From: JBBRLG01 sp038231495
Lineage (GTDB): Bacteria > Planctomycetota > Planctomycetia > Gemmatales > Gemmataceae
Length of the DNA stretch: 12,217 nt
Direction of reading: 5' to 3'
Assembly (NCBI GenBank): GCA_038231495.1
Contig: JBBRLG010000186.1
Span: 1 to 12,217 of the forward strand
Part shown: positions 1-6,169 of the stretch, one piece after another
Layout: each line of letters opens with the position of its first letter
Numbering within the stretch: position 1 is the stretch's first letter
The notes under the pieces: model-generated
Told to the model about the DNA's origin: nothing
What the model saw: only the letters and a program-made list of their open reading frames with translations
Database searches by the model: none
Program-made: the position numbers and the translations under genes

Positions 1-123
1 CTGGCCGTAGGCGGCACACGCGGGATTTGGACAGGCGCACAGCGACCAGTCTGGTTCGATCATGGCCCTTCCCTCCTGGTACTCCTGCCACCATAGCAGG
101 CCGGAAACACCGCTGGAAGGTCG
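1..123. other. Upstream region of the WD40-like gene, no intact gene
   Basis: No convincing complete gene lies here. In the same frame as the WD40-like gene, codons are open from base 1 but end at a TAG at 94-96, so the downstream reading frame is cut off from any upstream coding sequence. The other two plus frames carry no WD-like residues that I can recognise. The stretch is either the true upstream region of a short gene or the damaged 5' part of a longer WD40 gene. Confidence 0.4.
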
Positions 124-930
124 GTGGAGTCACGACCCAAATTCACCGCCACGAGCGTCCCCACCGCTTCACCGAACCTGGATCGACTTTTCACGACAAC
201 GCGTATTCCAGGTCCACTAAAGGGCGACGAAATCATTTTGTGGGACTTGGCCACGGGCGAGGAACTGGAAAGGCGGACGCTGCTCGAACCTTACGGTATT
301 CATTTCAGCAGGGATGGGCAGCTGCTGATCGAGACCAGCGATCATGCTGGCGCGAACCTCAAGGAGACAATGGCACGTCCGCACGATCCAACGGTTTCCG
401 AAAACGGTCGCTGGGTTCTTGTCTGGATCCCCAACGGGGCCGTTGTGCGGGACACGGTTACAGGCCGACAAATAGGCGAACTGCGGAATCCGGGCGATGA
501 GGAACCGGAGATGTTTATGGTCTCCGGTTCTCCGCCGTGGGCGCCATGGACCAAGGGATTCTTCAGCCCGGACAGCAAGACCGTTGTAATCACCGGTTTG
601 GGGCGCAATCGAAAGACCAGCCCGATGTATGAGTGGCTATCAGACCTCGGCATTTGGAAACATGCTTCGTTCGGATACGATGGTGTCGCCCGGTTGTGGG
701 ATGTGGAACGGTGTAAAGAACTGGCCTGCTTCGAGGACTGCGATCGAGTACTTTACTCGCCCGACAGCAAAACGCTAGCCACGGCTCACAAGGACGGCAC
801 CGTCCGCTTATGGGACGTGCCGCCGCGCAAACCCATGCTCGCCATCCTCGGCACGTCACTCGTTCTTTGGTTCGCCTTGTTGCTCAGTATTCAACTCGGC
901 CAACGGTTTCTCCGGCGATTCCGACGCTGA
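124..930 (+). CDS. WD40-like beta-propeller protein with C-terminal membrane helix, possibly 5'-truncated
   Basis: The 268-residue product shows degenerate WD40 repeats. Repeat-end motifs of the form xxLWD appear at the N-terminus (GDEIILWDLATG), near the middle (DGVARLWDVE) and near the end (DGTVRLWDVP). Blade-type turns FSRDGQLL, FSPDSKTVV and YSPDSKTLA lie between them. Residues 238-258 form a hydrophobic helix followed by FLRRFRR, so the propeller probably sits outside the cytoplasm or faces the other side of the inner membrane, anchored by its tail. Such propellers are scaffolds and give no specific substrate. Three or four recognisable repeats are too few for a closed seven-blade propeller. 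The start used is a GTG at 124 with a weak purine stretch (GGAAGG) just before it, and there is an in-frame stop at 94. The protein is therefore either a short member of a paralogous family or the remnant of a longer gene. The downstream neighbour is convergent, 18 bases away. Confidence 0.6.
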   Translation: MESRPKFTATSVPTASPNLDRLFTTTRIPGPLKGDEIILWDLATGEELERRTLLEPYGIHFSRDGQLLIETSDHAGANLKETMARPHDPTVSENGRWVLVWIPNGAVVRDTVTGRQIGELRNPGDEEPEMFMVSGSPPWAPWTKGFFSPDSKTVVITGLGRNRKTSPMYEWLSDLGIWKHASFGYDGVARLWDVERCKELACFEDCDRVLYSPDSKTLATAHKDGTVRLWDVPPRKPMLAILGTSLVLWFALLLSIQLGQRFLRRFRR

Positions 931-948
931 TTTGGAACGTCGTTTTGC

Positions 949-2037
949 TCAGCCAGTAAACGGCAGCGGTGCAACCTCCGCCGGATGTCGTTGCCCTTGC
1001 ACGTCTACTTCCAGCCGCGTGCCGGGTTCCTGGCTGCCGCGGCGAACGTAACCGAGACCGATGGCGCCGCCGACTTGCGGCGACACTGTGCTCGAAGTGA
1101 CGCGGCCGACTTCCTTGCCCTCGCGGAACAAGGCACTGTTGTGCGGCACGGCACCGTCCGGCAGCTTCAGCCGCAGCAAGGTGCGGTTTACCTGGCCGCG
1201 GTCGCGTGCCATGACAATCGGCTCCTGCCCGAGATAGCAGCCCTTGCCATAGCTGACCGCCTGGGGATTGCGGCCCACTTCCGGGGCGAAGGTCGTCTCG
1301 TCAACATCCTGCCCCTGGACCGGCGTGCCCGCCTCGATACGGAGCGTTTCCCAGGTTTCGCGCCCGGCGGGTCGGGCACCGGCGCGCAGCAGCATTTGCC
1401 AAACGGTCTCCGCCCGGCCGCGCAGGCAGACGATGTCATAGCCCGGCAGACCAAGCGGCGTGTGCCGGCGGATGTTGGCGGTGGCGTCGCTGCCGAACGT
1501 GCGCACCATGTGTTGCAGTTCCCCCAACGCCGGCACGTCGTCCACCAACGCCTTTTCTAAAACGTGGTGGGCCTGGGGGCCGGCGAGGTGCATTTGGGCG
1601 AACTCGCGGGTGCGGTCGGCGAACTCGACCTGTTCGCTGATGACGAAGTGGTCGAGGTGCTGGAACACCTTTTCGGCCGTGCCGGGGGCCACGTCGAGCC
1701 ACAGGGCGGGCTGGCCGTCGTGCAGGAGCAAGTGAAAGACGTACAGGTAGGACACGACCTTGGCTTTCGCCGTGGTCAGGAACGCCTCGCAACCCGCCCC
1801 GACCGGCATGCCGGTAATGTCGTTGCTGCTCAGGTTGTGCAAAAACATCGCCGCTTCGGGGCCGATCAACTCGACCTTGCCGCGGTGCGACCGGTCGAAG
1901 ACGACCGCGCCGGCGCGGGCTTGTTTATACTCGGCGGCAGGGTCGCCGAAGTGCGCGGGGATCGCGTAGCCGGCCTCCTCGGTATAGGTCGCGCCGGCCT
2001 TTGTGGTCATCTCGTGCAACGGGGTTTGCTCGGCCAT
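949..2037 (-). CDS. ygfZ: YgfZ/IBA57-type folate-binding protein (GcvT-like)
   Basis: The 362-aa product belongs to the GcvT-like folate-binding superfamily. The signature KGCYLGQE at residues 265-272, with the conserved Cys267, is diagnostic of the YgfZ/IBA57 branch rather than of the glycine cleavage T protein. YgfZ acts with tetrahydrofolate in assembly or repair of certain iron-sulfur enzymes, in the cytoplasm. The N-terminal fold is also visible (GAVVFDRSHRGKVELIGPEA, residues 43-62, then FLHNLSSNDI). The length fits longer bacterial members. An in-frame TTG at 2044-2046 is only 2 bases from the GGAG, so the ATG at 2035-2037, 10 bases after GGAG, was chosen. The gene lies 15 bases after the DUF2088 gene on the same strand, so the two are probably co-transcribed. 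Family assignment is firm; the exact client proteins are unknown. Confidence 0.88.
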   Translation of the reverse strand: MAEQTPLHEMTTKAGATYTEEAGYAIPAHFGDPAAEYKQARAGAVVFDRSHRGKVELIGPEAAMFLHNLSSNDITGMPVGAGCEAFLTTAKAKVVSYLYVFHLLLHDGQPALWLDVAPGTAEKVFQHLDHFVISEQVEFADRTREFAQMHLAGPQAHHVLEKALVDDVPALGELQHMVRTFGSDATANIRRHTPLGLPGYDIVCLRGRAETVWQMLLRAGARPAGRETWETLRIEAGTPVQGQDVDETTFAPEVGRNPQAVSYGKGCYLGQEPIVMARDRGQVNRTLLRLKLPDGAVPHNSALFREGKEVGRVTSSTVSPQVGGAIGLGYVRRGSQEPGTRLEVDVQGQRHPAEVAPLPFTG

Positions 2038-2052
2038 CGGTTGCAATCTCCG

Positions 2053-3306
2053 TCAGTTTTCGTCGTACTGCGATTTCATTGCCGGGGCCGCCAACGCCGC
2101 CCCTTCTTCAACCACCGCTAGCGCGCGGTGCGCGTCTTCGAGGAACACGCACGACCCGCTGTTGTCCAATAGCTTTTGTACTTGTGCCGCGTGTTGCAGC
2201 GGCGTGGCAAACAACTCTTCGACACCCTCGTCGGGCAGGCCGCTCAGCACATAGAGCCGTGCCCGGCCGGCGGCGGTCGCCCACTGGAGCGCGGGCAGCA
2301 TTTCCAGCGTCGGCTCGCGGCGAAAGTGCTTCAACACCCGCTCCGGCTCGTCGATGTTGCGAAGCAACTCGGCCGCGGGGCCGAACGCCGGTTGGCCCCG
2401 TGCCAGCAACACGATCCGCCCGCCCGGCTCCGCCACCCGCGCCCCGGCAGCCACCGCGGCGGCCCAATCGGCAAAGGTGTGCTGGGCCGGGTCGCCGGTG
2501 AGCGTGACGACGACCAGTTCGGCCAGTCGGGCCACCGGCACTCGCCAGCGCGCGTCGAGTTGCCGATCGGCCTCGATGCTCGCTTCGGCGGCGCCGGCCA
2601 CGACCCGCGACCAACCGGTGCCGGCCCCCTCGATGACTTGCACGAAGAACGGCGCGCCGAGCAACCACCCCGTCTCGACCGCCTCCTGGTGCGTCGCGGA
2701 CGGCTCCGCGCCGGGCGCGGCCAGCGTCAACCGTTCAGGCATCTCCGCGAGCGTGGCCGTATCGCTCAGCGCCGGGTAGATCGCTCCCTCGGCACCGCCC
2801 CGACCGAGCAGCGCGTCGTAACGCCGGGCCGAGACGACGACGAGTTGGTCCGCATCGACCAGAGTCCGATTGAGGTACAGGCGTTTGCCGTCGCGCATCG
2901 TGGCCAGGTAGGCGAGGCGCTTGCGGTCGGCGGGGTCGTGAACCTCGACGTGGACTTCCTCGAACACCTCGGGCAGAGCCTCGATCCACGGCTGGTTCGA
3001 CGCCGGCGGCGCGGTCAGGAGGGTAATGTTTGCCGGCGCGACGCCCGCCTCGGTGACGTGTTCCAGCACGGGTATCAGCGCGTCCGTCAGGTTGGACAGG
3101 GACTCGTCGAGCACGACGGTAACGTGGTCGTCAGGGGTCAGCGCCCGCCGCAGCGCGGGGAAGCGGAACGGCGCTTCGAGTGCGTCGCGCACTGCCGCCG
3201 CCCGCTTGGCGAGGTCGGGACTCGCCGCACGCACGTCGCCGACGAGCTTGCCTTCCGCGACTTCGTACTCCTGACGTTCGAGGCCGTAGCCGATGGTGAT
3301 ACGCAT
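2053..3306 (-). CDS. LarA/DUF2088-family protein, predicted without the nickel-pincer catalytic residues
   Basis: The 417-aa product has the length and two-part layout of the lactate racemase LarA family: an N-terminal DUF2088-like domain (about 1-190) and a C-terminal domain (about 200-400, ending its core in AEPGGRIVLLARG near 292-304). LarA enzymes racemise 2-hydroxyacids with a covalently bound nickel-pincer cofactor. By eye, the LarA segment with Asp-His-Thr-Arg-Pro aligns to DESLS (67-71), and the PH...GYSGG.K...PG segment aligns to YDALLGRGGAEGAIYPA (163-179). The two histidines and the cofactor-binding lysine appear to be lost. The protein may therefore have another activity or a binding role. 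Start: the ATG at 3304-3306 begins the family-typical MRITIGYG, with AGGT just upstream; an open extension to 3546 runs into the opposite promoter region and is not supported. It leads a two-gene unit with ygfZ. Confidence 0.72.
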   Translation of the reverse strand: MRITIGYGLERQEYEVAEGKLVGDVRAASPDLAKRAAAVRDALEAPFRFPALRRALTPDDHVTVVLDESLSNLTDALIPVLEHVTEAGVAPANITLLTAPPASNQPWIEALPEVFEEVHVEVHDPADRKRLAYLATMRDGKRLYLNRTLVDADQLVVVSARRYDALLGRGGAEGAIYPALSDTATLAEMPERLTLAAPGAEPSATHQEAVETGWLLGAPFFVQVIEGAGTGWSRVVAGAAEASIEADRQLDARWRVPVARLAELVVVTLTGDPAQHTFADWAAAVAAGARVAEPGGRIVLLARGQPAFGPAAELLRNIDEPERVLKHFRREPTLEMLPALQWATAAGRARLYVLSGLPDEGVEELFATPLQHAAQVQKLLDNSGSCVFLEDAHRALAVVEEGAALAAPAMKSQYDEN

Positions 3307-3357
3307 GACACTACCTGCGGGACGAGCGGTTGCCCTTTCGTTGCGTCCTCCAGGGTT

Positions 3358-3384
3358 ATTGTAGGGAGAACCGCAAAGCCGCAA
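3358..3384 (-). promoter_or_regulatory. Possible promoter of the DUF2088-ygfZ unit
   Basis: On the minus strand a TACAAT hexamer (3358-3363) lies about 50 bases upstream of the DUF2088 start. A poor -35 candidate, TTGCGG (3379-3384), lies 15 bases further up, inside the GCCGCAAGCGGC palindrome. The -10 match is good but the -35 and spacing are weak. Confidence 0.25.
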
Positions 3385-3389
3385 GCGGC
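3378..3389. repeat. Dispersed palindrome GCCGCAAGCGGC, copy 1
   Basis: The 12-base element GCCGCAAGCGGC has GCCGC/GCGGC arms around AA. It recurs in this window at 7531-7542 (reverse orientation), 7553-7564 and 9634-9645. This copy sits between divergent genes. It is preceded by CGCAAA, as is the reverse-oriented copy at 7531-7542 when read on its own strand, so the similarity extends beyond the palindrome. Confidence 0.7.
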
Positions 3390-3404
3390 AATGCGCCGTT
3401 CCGA

Positions 3405-3432
3405 TTGTGCCGATTGGGGCCGGAGGTATAAT
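3405..3432 (+). promoter_or_regulatory. Sigma70-like promoter of the aldehyde dehydrogenase gene run
   Basis: A perfect TATAAT (3427-3432) lies in GC-rich surroundings, with TTGTGC (3405-3410) 16 bases upstream as the likely -35. Transcription would start near 3439, leaving a leader of about 85 bases before the ATG at 3525. The -35 overlaps a 7-base direct repeat, CCGATTG (3401-3407 and 3410-3416). Confidence 0.55.
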
Positions 3433-3524
3433 AAAAGAAAATGGGTCGAGCCAGTCGCCGTCACGTCGCAGGTTTTCCCCGGCACGATCCGCTTTTCTCC
3501 CTTTGGACCTACGAGTACCGGACC

Positions 3525-5045
3525 ATGAGTACCGCCAACGCGACAATCCGGGGCCGCAACCTCATTTCCGGGCGTTGGCTGCCCGCCGACGGCGCTTCCT
3601 TCGAGAGCCACAACCCCGCCCGCACCACCGAAGTCGTCGGCGTTTTCCCCGCGAGCAACCCTGGCTTGGCCAAGGAGGCCGTCGCCGCGGCGCGCGCCGC
3701 CTACCCCGAGTGGCGACGCCTGAGCCGCATCCGCCGGGCCGAGCTGTTCGACAACCTTGCCCAGATCGTGAAGCGCGAGACGGACAACCTGGCTCAACTC
3801 ATGGCGCGCGAGTGCGGCAAGGTCATCACGGAATGCCGGGCCGAGGTCGTCGAAGGGCTGCACATGATCCAGTACGTCTTCGGCACCGGCCGCACGTCGG
3901 TCGGCGACGTGTTGGCGTCCGAGATCGCCGAGAAGGACACCTTCATGCGCCGCAAGCCGTGGGGCGTCGTCGCGGTTATCACGCCGTGGAACTTCCCGTT
4001 TGCCGTGCCGCTGTGGATGCTCGGACCGAGTTTGCTCGAAGGCAACACGGTCGTTTTCAAACCGTCGGAAGACACGCCCGCCGTCGGCCAGCGCCTTACC
4101 GAATTGTTCGAGGAGGCTGGCTTCCCGCCCGGCGTCGTCAACTTGGTCCACGGCGACGGTACGGTCGGCGAGGCGCTCGTGCAAAACGCGGAAGTCAACG
4201 TCGTCCTATTCACCGGCAGTTACGACGTGGGCCGGCGCATCCAGGAAGTGTCGGTGCCGTTATACGACCGCATCGTCGCCTGCGAGATGGGCAGCAAGAG
4301 CGCGGTCATCGTCACGGCCGACGCCCGGCTCGACCTGGCGGTGAACTGCGCGCTCATCAGTGCGTTCAAGACGAGCGGCCAGCGCTGCGTCTCGGCCAGC
4401 CGCGTCATCGTGGCGGAAGCGCTCTTCGACAAGTTTGCCGACAAGCTGGTGACCGCGGCCAAGGCTCTACGGATCGGCAACCCGCTGGACGCCGGCAACT
4501 TCACCGGCCCGGTCATCCACCGCGGCTCGGTCGAGAAGATCGAGAGCTACAACCAGCTGGCGAAAAAAGAGGGCGCCCAGGTGCTGCTCGACGGCGGCCG
4601 GCTGACCCAGGGCGAACACGGCGTCGGCTGTTACCTGGCCCCGTTCGTCTACAAGATGGAACATCGCCCCGACGCGCGGTGTCTACGCGAAGAGGTGTTC
4701 GGCCCGCACCTGGCGCTGATCCCGTTCCGCACCAACGACGATGCGGTGCGCATCTACAACGATACGCCTTACGGTCTGTCGATGGCGGTGGTCACGGAGG
4801 ATTATCGCACCATGCGTTTCTTCCGCGACGAGTGCGAATACGGCATGGGCTACGTCAATTTGCCGTGCATCGGTGCGGAGGTGCATTTACCGTTCGGCGG
4901 CGTGAAGAAGAGCGGCAATGGCCACCCGTCGGCCGCGGGCCTGGTCGAGGCGGTGACGCACAAGACGGCGTGGACGGTGAACTACGGCACGGAAGTGAAG
5001 ATGGCGCAGGGGTTGACGACGGACATCGAGGGAGGACCGGCATGA
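3525..5045 (+). CDS. NAD(P)-dependent aldehyde dehydrogenase
   Basis: The 506-aa product is a full-length aldehyde dehydrogenase, oxidising an aldehyde to a carboxylate with NAD or NADP in the cytoplasm. Visible landmarks are PWNFP (Asn156, oxyanion hole), FKPSE (Lys179, cofactor), FTGS (229-232), the general-base Glu254 in CEMGS, the nucleophile Cys288 in GQRC, and EEVFGP (389-394). The end of the protein, IGAEVHLPFGGVKKSGNGH, is close to what I recall from an uncharacterised ALDH subfamily related to aminoadipate-semialdehyde dehydrogenase (the Kuenenia AldH-like group). The usual ELGGK is changed to EMGSK. The ATG at 3525 matches the family N-terminus; an upstream in-frame ATG at 3441 would be almost at the predicted transcription start. 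The gene ends in an ATGA overlap with the next gene. The aminotransferase downstream suggests a semialdehyde substrate, but this is inference. Confidence 0.93.
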   Translation: MSTANATIRGRNLISGRWLPADGASFESHNPARTTEVVGVFPASNPGLAKEAVAAARAAYPEWRRLSRIRRAELFDNLAQIVKRETDNLAQLMARECGKVITECRAEVVEGLHMIQYVFGTGRTSVGDVLASEIAEKDTFMRRKPWGVVAVITPWNFPFAVPLWMLGPSLLEGNTVVFKPSEDTPAVGQRLTELFEEAGFPPGVVNLVHGDGTVGEALVQNAEVNVVLFTGSYDVGRRIQEVSVPLYDRIVACEMGSKSAVIVTADARLDLAVNCALISAFKTSGQRCVSASRVIVAEALFDKFADKLVTAAKALRIGNPLDAGNFTGPVIHRGSVEKIESYNQLAKKEGAQVLLDGGRLTQGEHGVGCYLAPFVYKMEHRPDARCLREEVFGPHLALIPFRTNDDAVRIYNDTPYGLSMAVVTEDYRTMRFFRDECEYGMGYVNLPCIGAEVHLPFGGVKKSGNGHPSAAGLVEAVTHKTAWTVNYGTEVKMAQGLTTDIEGGPA

Positions 5046-5365
5046 AAAAGGATTGGCCGTTCAAAGATCCAGAGAATGTCATTGCCTTGACACTACGGGA
5101 TGTAATGGAGGACAACCTGCCGATTTTGCTCGTCACGCACGACGCGGAGGACGGCTGCTGGCAGTTCCTTGATGGCCGGGACAACCCGGACCCGAAGGTC
5201 GGCATCGTAGTTTGCCTGGGCCACATCGTTGAGTATGACCCAAGCATCAGGGAGTTGGCCGACTTGCCGCTCGGTTGGAGAGCATGGCGTGCAACACCGG
5301 CCGAGCCGTGGCAACGCGAAGAGATGGAACCGGAAGCGGAAGGCGAGTCGGAGAACCAAAATTGA
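5042..5365 (+). CDS. Conserved small hypothetical protein, coupled to the aldehyde dehydrogenase
   Basis: This 107-aa protein starts at an ATG that overlaps the stop of the dehydrogenase (ATGA), six bases after a strong GGAGG, so translation is very likely coupled. The body has alternating beta-strand-like segments (LPILLVTHD, GCWQFLDG, VGIVVCLGHIVEYDPSI) followed by ELADLPLGWRAWR. The tail is acidic (from residue 92 on, mostly Glu, Ser, Gly and Asn). No signal peptide or membrane segment is seen. The DGxWQFL and DPSIxELADLPxGW patterns resemble a widespread small-protein family, perhaps near DUF2185 or Imm33-like immunity proteins, but I cannot assign it with certainty. Two unrelated small genes follow, so it may belong with them rather than with the dehydrogenase. 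Confidence 0.8.
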   Translation: MKKDWPFKDPENVIALTLRDVMEDNLPILLVTHDAEDGCWQFLDGRDNPDPKVGIVVCLGHIVEYDPSIRELADLPLGWRAWRATPAEPWQREEMEPEAEGESENQN

Positions 5366-5383
5366 AATTGGAGGCAATCCCCC

Positions 5384-5830
5384 GTGAGTGAACCCATGTG
5401 GTCAAGGCGATTCGCCCACGACATCGCAAAGGTCTTGGGCTTTCTGACGGCCGAGACGGTGCAAGATGGCAAGGACAATGCCTTGCGCCAAGACGGTACG
5501 CGCGTCGTGGAGGAAATTACGGAGCACATCCGATACTTGCCATTGGAACAAGTTAACTGGACGGAGGACATGGCGCGATTCTTGGTTCAAATGGAATCGA
5601 ACGGGGGGGCCGAACAGAATTCATTGCGTTGGCAATTTGCCAAGCTGCGCGAGCTTTGCGCTTTCGTGGCTTTCCTGCGGGGGTGCTACGGAACCGAGCA
5701 ACCGGCGGACGAAAGCGACGAGTGGACCGACGAAGATAGGCACGACTTCACCCTCGACTCCCTACGGCGTCTGGAGGAGAAAGACCCTTACCCCTGGCCG
5801 GAGAACTCAGCCGATGCTCAAGCCGGGTGA
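5384..5830 (+). CDS. Unrecognised 148-aa protein, candidate partner (antitoxin) of the MazF-type toxin
   Basis: I do not recognise a family. The start is a GTG at 5384, nine bases after GGAGG. The first two thirds look mainly alpha-helical, with a hydrophobic helix-like stretch LRELCAFVAFLRGCYG near residues 87-102. The last 45 residues are strongly acidic (DESDEWTDEDRHDF) and end in EEKDPYPWPENSADAQAG. The gene overlaps the following MazF-type toxin gene by 17 bases and lies 18 bases after the 107-aa gene, so all three are probably translated from one message. A small acidic protein encoded directly upstream of, and overlapping, a MazF homologue is the position of an antitoxin. However, no AbrB-like or ribbon-helix-helix DNA-binding domain is evident, and it is longer than a typical MazE. 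The antitoxin role is inference from position and charge. Confidence 0.75.
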   Translation: MSEPMWSRRFAHDIAKVLGFLTAETVQDGKDNALRQDGTRVVEEITEHIRYLPLEQVNWTEDMARFLVQMESNGGAEQNSLRWQFAKLRELCAFVAFLRGCYGTEQPADESDEWTDEDRHDFTLDSLRRLEEKDPYPWPENSADAQAG

Positions 5831-6140
5831 CGTGGTTGTTTGTCCGTTTGTTGGCACCCAAGGAATCAAAAGGCGTCCCGCGGTTGTGGTTTCGACCGAC
5901 CAACTCCACTTGAGCGGCGCTGATGCGATTGTAGCCGAACTGTCCACGCAGTTGGCGAAGGCAAGCCAAGCGACCAGTTTCCTGTTACTGGATTGGCAGG
6001 CCGCCGGGCTGATTCAGCCCTCTGTTTTTCGTTGTTACTTATCAATGGTCTTAAGAGCGCATTTGAGGCCGGTAGGTCGTTTGTCCGACCGCGATTGGCA
6101 GGAAGTCCAAGCGAAACTTCGACTCGGCATTGCCGTGTAA
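5814..6140 (+). CDS. MazF/PemK-family toxin-like endoribonuclease
   Basis: The 108-aa product has the start typical of the MazF/PemK fold: PGDVVVCPFVG (4-14), then KRRPAVVVS (19-27) with the conserved arginine and proline of the first strands. It continues with ISTQ-like AELSTQ (41-46) and ends with the PSVFRC segment (69-74) and a C-terminal helix RDWQEVQAKL. Family members cut single-stranded mRNA at short sequences and arrest growth until neutralised by an antitoxin. The ATG at 5814 lies 10 bases after GGAG and inside the end of the upstream gene, an arrangement that would keep toxin output tied to its partner. Local base composition around 6001-6060 is about 50% GC, against about 72% in part of the following aminotransferase, which suggests a different history. 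Family assignment is good; activity is not shown. Confidence 0.82.
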   Translation: MLKPGDVVVCPFVGTQGIKRRPAVVVSTDQLHLSGADAIVAELSTQLAKASQATSFLLLDWQAAGLIQPSVFRCYLSMVLRAHLRPVGRLSDRDWQEVQAKLRLGIAV

Positions 6141-6169
6141 CGGCAGATCAACACAAGGAGTTTGAGCCG

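Noticed and set aside
27..500. Alternative plus-strand frame over the WD40-like gene
   Set aside because: The WD motifs are in the other frame; this one is basic and low in recognisable structure.
949..2037. Identification as glycine cleavage T protein (gcvT)
   Set aside because: The KGCYLGQE signature with its cysteine marks the YgfZ/IBA57 branch, and no gcvH or gcvP lies nearby.
3441..3524. Upstream in-frame ATG of the dehydrogenase at 3441
   Set aside because: It lies within a few bases of the predicted transcription start and the extra residues do not resemble the family N-terminus.
2176..3528. Long plus-strand open frame (450 codons) opposite the DUF2088 gene
   Set aside because: It is antisense to a recognisable family member, has arginine/glycine-rich composition typical of the complement of high-GC genes, and shows no domain.
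3407..5041. Plus-strand frame running through the dehydrogenase gene in another register
   Set aside because: Only its last 107 codons (from 5042) form a real gene with its own ribosome site; the rest is an out-of-frame shadow of the dehydrogenase.
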